In this document: positions 32,410-37,638 of the stretch, one piece after another | Layout of the letters: each line of letters begins with the position of its first letter | Numbering within the stretch: position 1 is the first letter of the stretch | Assembly (NCBI GenBank): GCA_937865685.1 | Contig: CALMGU010000157.1 | Span: forward strand, 1 to 37,638 | Reading direction: 5' to 3' | DNA length: 37,638 nucleotides | Origin: an uncultured Alphaproteobacteria bacterium | GTDB taxonomy: Bacteria > Pseudomonadota > Alphaproteobacteria > Micropepsales > Micropepsaceae | Notes under the pieces: generated by a model | The model's input: the letters and a program-made list of their open reading frames with translations, nothing else | Database searches by the model: none | What the model was told of the DNA's origin: nothing | Translations under genes and position numbers: made by a program

Positions 32410-33786
32410 CTAGCTCTCATGTTTAAAACCCGCCTGCATCACAATCGCCTTGAAGCGGGCATCGTCGCGTAATGCCGTGAGCGCCGGCTCAAGACGGATG
32501 CCGAGAATGTCCTGCTCGCGCCGCTTGATCGACTGTTCGAGGAAGTCGAGCGCGGCGGATTTGTCGCCGAGCATGGCTGCCGTGAGCGCCAGCTTGAAGG
32601 CCGGTTCGCGGTCCTCGGCATGAAACCGCTTTTGTTCGTTGAACATGGCGCTCAGCATTTCCGGTCTACCGCCATTGGTAAGCCCCGCCTTTGCCACATC
32701 GGTGATGGCTGCGGCGGGCTGATTGCCGGAGATCGTGGCGGCGAGGCGGCTTTCACGCAGGAAATCATTGTCACGTCCGGCCGCCAAGAAGATGGTGGCG
32801 AGATAAGCGTGCGGAGAAAGCAAGGTTGGTTCGGTTTGCGCAAGCGGGGATAGGATATCGAGCGCGGCTTGCGTCTGCCCGGCATGAAACAGGATCAACC
32901 CCTTGTTGGCGAGAATTGAAGGCGCACGCGGGTCCAGCCGTTGGGCGATGGTGATTTCGCGGAGCGCCACGTCGAAATCGCGATCCTGCATCGCCACCAA
33001 TGCATACCAATGATGTGCCCGCGCGTTGCTGGGATCGAGCGCGATCGCCTTGCGAAACAGCGATGTCGCCTGTTCGATATCGCGGTCCCCGTAGAAGGCG
33101 TTGAAGGCCAGCGCCGCATGGGCTGCGGCATTACCGGGGTCGAGCGCGATGGCGCGTTTCGCCGCCGCTTTGGCTTTCGGGTAGGCTTCGTCAGCGGCGG
33201 ACGGCGTGTATTGGCTGACGAGGTTGTAGGCATCGGCCATGCCGACATAGGCTTTCGCAAATTTGGGATCGACGGCGACGGCCTGCGAGAACAGGCCGAG
33301 CGCCCGCGCGATGCCCTCGCTGGTGCGGGCCTCCAGATGGTACAGGCCATCGAGATAGAGGCTTTCGGCGGCCGAGACCGGCTGGCTGGGAGCGGGACGG
33401 ACCGGTTCCGGGATCGCGCGCCAGCCGAAGGCCCCGACAAAGCCCAGTGTCAGGCAGGCCGCGCAGGCGGCTACGATTCCCCCCTTCAATCGAGAGGGGC
33501 GGGCAGCAGAAGTGTCATGATCGAGGCGCTCGGCCGGATCTGCCGCGGGCTGGACCGGGGACATGTCCGCCGCGATTTCCTTGTGACTGACCAGCCAGCG
33601 GTCGAGATCGGCGGCATACGCGTAAACCGGACCGCGGCTATCCCCCGCCACACGGCGCACCGGCAAATCCCTGGTGGCCGCCCAGCGTCTGACGGTGCGT
33701 TCGTCACGGCCGAATCGGGCGGCGATGGCCTTCCAGCCAGTCAGCAGGCGATTGTCCGAATTTTCCGGCGTTCCTTCCTCTGCCAT
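32410..33786 (-). CDS. Membrane-anchored DNA-binding/TPR regulator
   Basis: The protein has 458 residues from the ATG at 33784-33786; a TTG six bases upstream is less likely. An N-terminal helix-turn-helix (about 13-45, GWKAIAARFGRDERTVRRWA) is of the MerR/excisionase type and is followed by VYAYAADLDRWL. One membrane helix lies at about 100-123 (GGIVAACAACLTLGFVGAFGW). The C-terminal half has at least four TPR-like repeats (e.g. AKAAAKRAIALDPGNAAAHAALAF, ATSLFRKAIALDPSNARAHHWYA). This layout resembles ToxR/CadC-like one-component regulators with a periplasmic TPR part. Three phased TGTCCG repeats lie right before its start, suggesting autoregulation. The divergent autotransporter gene is a likely target. 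Confidence 0.87.
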   Translation of the reverse strand: MAEEGTPENSDNRLLTGWKAIAARFGRDERTVRRWAATRDLPVRRVAGDSRGPVYAYAADLDRWLVSHKEIAADMSPVQPAADPAERLDHDTSAARPSRLKGGIVAACAACLTLGFVGAFGWRAIPEPVRPAPSQPVSAAESLYLDGLYHLEARTSEGIARALGLFSQAVAVDPKFAKAYVGMADAYNLVSQYTPSAADEAYPKAKAAAKRAIALDPGNAAAHAALAFNAFYGDRDIEQATSLFRKAIALDPSNARAHHWYALVAMQDRDFDVALREITIAQRLDPRAPSILANKGLILFHAGQTQAALDILSPLAQTEPTLLSPHAYLATIFLAAGRDNDFLRESRLAATISGNQPAAAITDVAKAGLTNGGRPEMLSAMFNEQKRFHAEDREPAFKLALTAAMLGDKSAALDFLEQSIKRREQDILGIRLEPALTALRDDARFKAIVMQAGFKHES

Positions 33787-33793
33787 ACCCAAA

Positions 33794-33820
33794 TGTCCGC
33801 TTTTGTCCGCCCGATGTCCG
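33794..33820. promoter_or_regulatory. Three helically phased TGTCCG direct repeats
   Basis: TGTCCG occurs at 33794-33799, 33804-33809 and 33815-33820, with start-to-start distances of 10 and 11 bases, so all three face the same side of the helix. They begin eight bases before the start codon of the leftward regulator gene and lie in the 235-base gap shared with the rightward autotransporter gene. Such phased repeats suit cooperative binding by a helix-turn-helix protein, most simply the adjacent regulator. No binding data exist here; the claim rests on pattern and position. Confidence 0.5.
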
Positions 33821-34021
33821 GCTTTGCCGCGTTGTTCGGATAAGGCCCGCCGTTAAATCTAGCAGGCGGGGCATCGAGACGAAAGAGCAGCAATCCTGAC
33901 GGGCAAAGTCGTTCGGCAGGCCGCGATCGCGCATCGCCTGAGGGCTTTGCCGAGCATGCGCTGCTTTGCACGCCGTTACCCCTTGGAGCTTGTGCGACGT
34001 CGCGGTCGAAAGAGGGCGGGG

Positions 34022-37000
34022 ATGGCGGTTTGTTATTATTGCAATGGATCGGCGCGCTGCGCCGGGTGCGGCGGAACCGGGGTTCAGGCCGATGGCCGGG
34101 TTTGCGCGCTGTGCGGCGGCAACGGCCGGTGCCAGCGCTGCACCAACGGCCAGATGTTTGTGAGCGAGCCCGTGCCCGGACACAAGGCTGCGCCGCCGGG
34201 TCTCATGCGATCCGGCATCAGGCTGGCGCTCCTCGCCGGCACGGCGCTGGCGACACTGGCGTGGAGCGAGGCGGCTTGGGCGGATTGCGTCACTTCGACG
34301 GCGGGCGACGGCACGGTCACGCTGGCTTGCGGAAACACCATCACCAGCTCCAACATCAACCATAACGGCAACAACCCCTCGACCGTCGCGAATTATCAAG
34401 CAATCGAGGCCCCGATCAACGTGACCCTGAACAGCGGCGTCACGATCAGCGGGTGGGGATTGATTGTCTATAACGGGACCCAGCCTGCGAGTGCGACGTC
34501 CCGGCCGCTCAATGTCGTCAACAATGGTATGGTCAGCCATACGGTCGGCTGGGACGATCCCAGTGAGAGCGACGGCTTGAACATCGGCACCAACAGTGGT
34601 CCGATCCGCTATTCCGGCAACGGCAGCGTCACGACCAATGGCACGGCGAACGCCATCGGAAACTTCGCCGGCTCGACCGCGCTTGTGATCGGGGCCTCGG
34701 GTCTGGGCAACAGCGTGACCGTCGGGTCGCAAGTGGCTCCGGTCAGCGGAACGTTCACCGGCGAAGGTGGCATGCGGCTGGTCGCGGAAAATAGCAGTCT
34801 GGATGCATGGTTCGCGGGCGGGACGATTACTGCGACACGGCGGGAGAGCGGCATAGGTGCGCTCGACATCCAGGCCGCCGACAGCATCAACCTGTCGATG
34901 ACCGGCGGAACGGTCGTCAACGGCGGCATTGGCGTTTCCCTCACCGCGGGCCCCGGACATAACCTGTCGTCGCTGCTTACGATCGCCACCAACGCGCAGG
35001 TGACCAACGCCTATTCAGCCGGAGCGGGCCTGACTGCCTTCAGTCGCGAGGCCGGCGCCACCGTGACCTTGACCAGCGGCGCATTGTTCAACGTCGCCAA
35101 TATCGGCGTGTTGCTCCTGCCAAACGGCGGCGCGGCGCATTTCACGACGGCGGCGGGGACCACGATCAACCAGACCGGCACCACCGGCGCGGTGCGAACC
35201 GGACTATGGTTCACGCCGACCGGCACGGGTTCGCTGGTCGCGGACCTTTCAGGCACGATAGCCGCGACCGGAACCGGATTGCTGCTTCAGCCGGTTAACG
35301 GCAACGCCACGATCGACATCCGGTCGGGGGCCAGCGTCAGCGGCGACGTCGCCGGTATCCAGCTTTCACAGAGCGCCGGGGGAACCGGGCTGGTGGACAT
35401 CCGCAATTTTGGCACGCTCGCCGGTTCAGCGGCCGTTGCCGGAACGACCACCGGAACCGCTTTCACGCTGGCCAACAGCGGGACAATGAATGGCGCGGTC
35501 AATCTTGCCGGATCTGCGGTGTCGACTTCGCTGCTCACCAATTCGGGGACGTGGAACCTCGGCACCGGCAATTCGGCATTTTCGGGCAGCGTGACCAATA
35601 GCGGCACGCTCAACTTGTCCGATGCGAGCGGGGCGGCGAACACGCTGACCGTCAGCGGCAACTTGACATTCGGCGCGGGCAGCAATGCGCGGCTCGATGT
35701 CGGCAGCACGCAGCCAGGCACCGACCGGATTCTCGTGAGCGGCACCGCCACCCTTGCCGGCGGGTTGACCGCCATCGCCCGGGGGGGAGCGTTCACCGGC
35801 GGCACCTACACCCTGCTCACCGCCAATGGTGGGATCAGCGGATCGTTCAGCCCGCTCAGCACTATCCCCGCTTCACCGGCCGCACTGCGCTACGACGCCA
35901 ATAACGTGTTCCTGGACGTAAGCCTGGCCAACAATCAATCGTTCTCGATGTCATCGCGCGAAAGCCTGGTGTTCAACGCGCCCAGCGTCACCACAAACCG
36001 CGTGACCATCTATTCGACGCAGGTCCTCGGCCGGTTGAACGGTGGCACGCTGCTCTATGACCAGACCTTCGGGGTTCCGTTCTCCGACCCTGCCGCGCAG
36101 GCGGGCATTGAGGCGGCAAGGGCCGCCATCACCACAGCGGGGGGGCCGGGCCTCATCATCGGTGCGCCGGTGTTGACCGCTTCCAGCACCACCACCGCAA
36201 CGACATCGTCGACGCTCTATTCAGTGGCCGGGAGCAATACAACGACGACGTCCGAAACCACCTTCGGCCCGGCGGACATTCAAACCGGCGTGTTATCGTC
36301 CTGCTCCGTCGGATCCTTGCCGTCCGCGGCGCGGCCGGCTTGTACCACGGGCGGCACCACCTTCCACGTTGGAGATGCCGAAGAGAATTTCAATATCATC
36401 CAGACCACGCAGTACACGATCGACCAGGCGACCAGCACGACCAGCACGACGACACAGTTCGAGCAATGGACGTTGTTCGGCACGGTGCAGGCGTTCGGCA
36501 TTGTGCATACGGCGGTGCAGTCCGGCGCACTCGATGCCAACTTGCGCTTCCTGCGCCGGTTGGGTGACGAGGCGAATGTCGGGACCGATGAGCCTTTCCA
36601 TAGCTGGGTCGAAGGCTACGGCGTCTGGTCGCACGAGAAGGCCCAAGGCGGCATTTCCGGCGACAACCGCAACCAATATGGCTTCGCGGGCGGCATTTCC
36701 GCCCTTGTGATGCCGGACGTCACACTCGGCGTCGGCATCGACCATGGTAACACCGACATCACGCTTGACAGAGCCTTCGTGGAGAGCGGCGGGATCGACC
36801 TGACCCAGATCGGCGTCAACGCCGGCCTCACTTTAAGCCCGTGGTTCGCCAATCTTGCTGCCACCTATGGCTTCGGCGATGCCGACACGGCTCACGCTAT
36901 CGGCGCCGCCTCAACTGCCAGCTATGGCATCAGGACATGGGGGATGCTGGCCGAGACCGGCTATCGCTTCGACCTCGACGGCTTCGACGTCGCGCCCAGC

Positions 37001-37384
37001 GTCGGCTTCGACCATACGGACATGCGCTCGGACGATTTCACCGAGACGGGTGGGCTGGCGTTGACCGCGAACGGCTATTCCACCGGCCGCACCCGTATCT
37101 GGGCCGGGCTCGATGTCGGCCAGCGTCTCGGCAACTTCGACTGGTCGGTCAATGGCCGCCTCGTCGATGCCGTCGCTGGTAACGAACGGCTGCTGCCCGT
37201 CACCTTCTTCAATGCGCCGATGATGGTCATGGGCATCTCGGAAGCCGAGATCGGCGGGGATGCCGGCGTGCGGGTTTCGTACAAGATCATGGCGGACGTG
37301 GACCTTTTCGCTCGCTATGACGGCCGCTTTCGCGATGGCTTCACCGCCCATGCAGCGACTGCGGGAATGACGGTGAGCTTCTGA
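34022..37384 (+). CDS. Autotransporter with an N-terminal DnaJ-like zinc-finger module
   Basis: From the ATG at 34022 the protein has 1120 residues. Residues 4-40 hold four CxxC pairs (C4/C7, C13/C16, C28/C31, C37/C40), the middle two as CxxCxGxG repeats as in DnaJ zinc fingers. A clear signal peptide follows from Met62 (RSGIRLALLAGTALATLAWSEAAWA), and this ATG (34205) could be a second start giving a normal 1059-residue autotransporter. The passenger is Gly/Asn/Thr-rich beta-helix-like sequence to about 690, then a Thr/Ser-rich linker near 720-800, and a C-terminal beta-barrel of about 265 residues ending in MTVSF, typical of type V secretion. No protease or adhesin motif is recognisable. 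An in-frame stretch before 34022 is basic and non-conserved-looking, so I leave it out. Confidence 0.87.
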   Translation: MAVCYYCNGSARCAGCGGTGVQADGRVCALCGGNGRCQRCTNGQMFVSEPVPGHKAAPPGLMRSGIRLALLAGTALATLAWSEAAWADCVTSTAGDGTVTLACGNTITSSNINHNGNNPSTVANYQAIEAPINVTLNSGVTISGWGLIVYNGTQPASATSRPLNVVNNGMVSHTVGWDDPSESDGLNIGTNSGPIRYSGNGSVTTNGTANAIGNFAGSTALVIGASGLGNSVTVGSQVAPVSGTFTGEGGMRLVAENSSLDAWFAGGTITATRRESGIGALDIQAADSINLSMTGGTVVNGGIGVSLTAGPGHNLSSLLTIATNAQVTNAYSAGAGLTAFSREAGATVTLTSGALFNVANIGVLLLPNGGAAHFTTAAGTTINQTGTTGAVRTGLWFTPTGTGSLVADLSGTIAATGTGLLLQPVNGNATIDIRSGASVSGDVAGIQLSQSAGGTGLVDIRNFGTLAGSAAVAGTTTGTAFTLANSGTMNGAVNLAGSAVSTSLLTNSGTWNLGTGNSAFSGSVTNSGTLNLSDASGAANTLTVSGNLTFGAGSNARLDVGSTQPGTDRILVSGTATLAGGLTAIARGGAFTGGTYTLLTANGGISGSFSPLSTIPASPAALRYDANNVFLDVSLANNQSFSMSSRESLVFNAPSVTTNRVTIYSTQVLGRLNGGTLLYDQTFGVPFSDPAAQAGIEAARAAITTAGGPGLIIGAPVLTASSTTTATTSSTLYSVAGSNTTTTSETTFGPADIQTGVLSSCSVGSLPSAARPACTTGGTTFHVGDAEENFNIIQTTQYTIDQATSTTSTTTQFEQWTLFGTVQAFGIVHTAVQSGALDANLRFLRRLGDEANVGTDEPFHSWVEGYGVWSHEKAQGGISGDNRNQYGFAGGISALVMPDVTLGVGIDHGNTDITLDRAFVESGGIDLTQIGVNAGLTLSPWFANLAATYGFGDADTAHAIGAASTASYGIRTWGMLAETGYRFDLDGFDVAPSVGFDHTDMRSDDFTETGGLALTANGYSTGRTRIWAGLDVGQRLGNFDWSVNGRLVDAVAGNERLLPVTFFNAPMMVMGISEAEIGGDAGVRVSYKIMADVDLFARYDGRFRDGFTAHAATAGMTVSF

Positions 37385-37385
37385 G

Positions 37386-37638
37386 ATGAGCGTGCGATGC
37401 CATTGCAACGAATATACGTCATTGGCGGGCGGGCGTAGCAGCGGCTGCGCCGCAGAGCTTCATGCGATCCAACATTCGACTGGCGCTCGCGGGCACGGCG
37501 CTGGCGGCAGGGGCAAGCAGTACAATCAACAGCTCAGGCCAACGGGAAGAGGCGTCAGGTCTACCTGATACCCAGCCGAATCGTCGAACCGGTCTCGAAG
37601 TTGCGGGTTCGAGTCCTTACACCCCACCATACGGCTTG
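37386..37638 (+). pseudogene. Truncated, frameshifted copy of the autotransporter leader
   Basis: Two bases after the autotransporter stop, an ATG begins RCHCNEYTS-like sequence resembling the start of the zinc-finger leader (CYYCNGSAR), followed by GGCTGCGCCGC and CTTCATGCGATCC as in the first copy. From the ATG at 37462, MRSNIRLALAGTALAAGAS repeats the signal peptide MRSGIRLALLAGTALATLA nearly residue for residue. The two parts are in different frames (76 bases apart instead of a multiple of three) and the leader is 76 bases long instead of 183. The second frame stays open to the window edge but loses resemblance after about residue 20. It is therefore best seen as a decayed duplicate. Confidence 0.6.
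37603..37629 (+). repeat. Degenerate copy of a tRNA 3' end
   Basis: This stretch resembles the last 28 bases of the tRNA at 32252-32328. It has GC, then GGTTCGAGTCCT exactly, and ends CCCACCA, with differences and one deletion between. The T-stem no longer pairs well, the acceptor part is one base short and no D- or anticodon arm precedes it, so it is not a working tRNA. Partial tRNA 3' ends are typical of attachment sites of elements integrated into tRNA genes. As the other copy is 5.3 kb upstream on the same strand, the two could bound an islet. Confidence 0.45.

Noticed and set aside
33845-33872. Hairpin CCCGCC-N13-GGCGGG between regulator and autotransporter
   Set aside because: Only six pairs with a long loop and no T-run; expected by chance in GC-rich DNA.
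33947-34021. TTG or ATG start adding 22-25 residues before the zinc-finger module
   Set aside because: The extension is Arg-rich with no conserved look, while GAGG lies before the ATG at 34022. It cannot be fully excluded.
36180-36460. Short ACC/ACG-rich repeats in the autotransporter as a possible CRISPR or phase-variable tract
   Set aside because: They are Thr/Ser codons of a low-complexity linker, with no regular unit, spacers or long mononucleotide or tetranucleotide run.
37550-37629. A second functional tRNA at the right end
   Set aside because: Only the T-loop and CCA end are tRNA-like. The T-stem mispairs, the acceptor part is one base short and no D- or anticodon arm can be folded.

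Overview
The window is GC-rich, densely coding DNA and most likely chromosomal sequence from an alphaproteobacterium. The signs are a GGAAC-N16-CGTT promoter of the EcfG general-stress type, an alphaproteobacterial-looking tRNA with encoded CCA, a GATCCGGAAAAG-type intergenic palindrome, tightly overlapping operons and paired sulfite dehydrogenases. The genus cannot be fixed from sequence alone. No intergenic gap exceeds 300 bases. I see no CRISPR array, insertion sequence or integrase.

Region 1 (1-12926) is a catabolic block. A minus-strand operon encodes a GST, a thiolase-like protein lacking both catalytic cysteines and a DUF35 Zn-ribbon/OB-fold partner, which is cut by the left edge. A GcvA-like LysR regulator is divergent from it. 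A second minus-strand operon encodes another thiolase-like/DUF35 pair, a dienelactone-hydrolase-like protein and two overlapping family III CoA-transferases, one with Glu where the catalytic Asp is expected. Divergent from this lie an alpha/beta-hydrolase whose nucleophile position is Ala, a COG1840-type binding protein, a fused two-domain permease with no adjacent ATPase, and an MFS exporter-like protein.

Region 2 (13099-19605) is a seven-gene plus-strand operon: LLM-class (F420-type) oxidoreductase, aldehyde dehydrogenase, NADPH:F420 reductase, CofE, CofD, CofC and an EamA permease. It carries both a likely F420 consumer and the late steps of F420 synthesis. FO synthase (CofG/CofH) is not in the window.

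Regions 1 and 2 appear to be joined by a repeated dyad, TTGAG-N5-CTCAA. It occurs just before the LysR gene (perfect), between the second thiolase operon and the hydrolase (perfect), before the transporter genes (one mismatch) and before the LLM operon (one mismatch). The shape fits a LysR-type T-N11-A box. The best integrated hypothesis is a LysR-controlled, F420-dependent degradation system for an unidentified CoA-activated substrate.

Region 3 (19732-32154) holds more ordinary genes: a DUF899 protein, an MFS transporter with an FAH-family hydrolase, two head-to-head molybdenum sulfite dehydrogenase/cytochrome c pairs, an ABC-F ATPase, a fasciclin-domain protein under a probable EcfG promoter, a thioredoxin-like protein, an M3 peptidase and a SIMPL-domain protein.

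Region 4 (32252-37638) starts with a CAT-anticodon tRNA with a visible promoter. It continues with a DNA-binding/TPR membrane regulator preceded by helically phased TGTCCG repeats, and a large autotransporter whose reading frame begins with a DnaJ-like zinc-finger module upstream of the signal peptide. Directly after the autotransporter lies a shortened, frameshifted copy of the same leader, followed by a degenerate copy of a tRNA 3' end. This suggests an islet bounded by tRNA-derived repeats.
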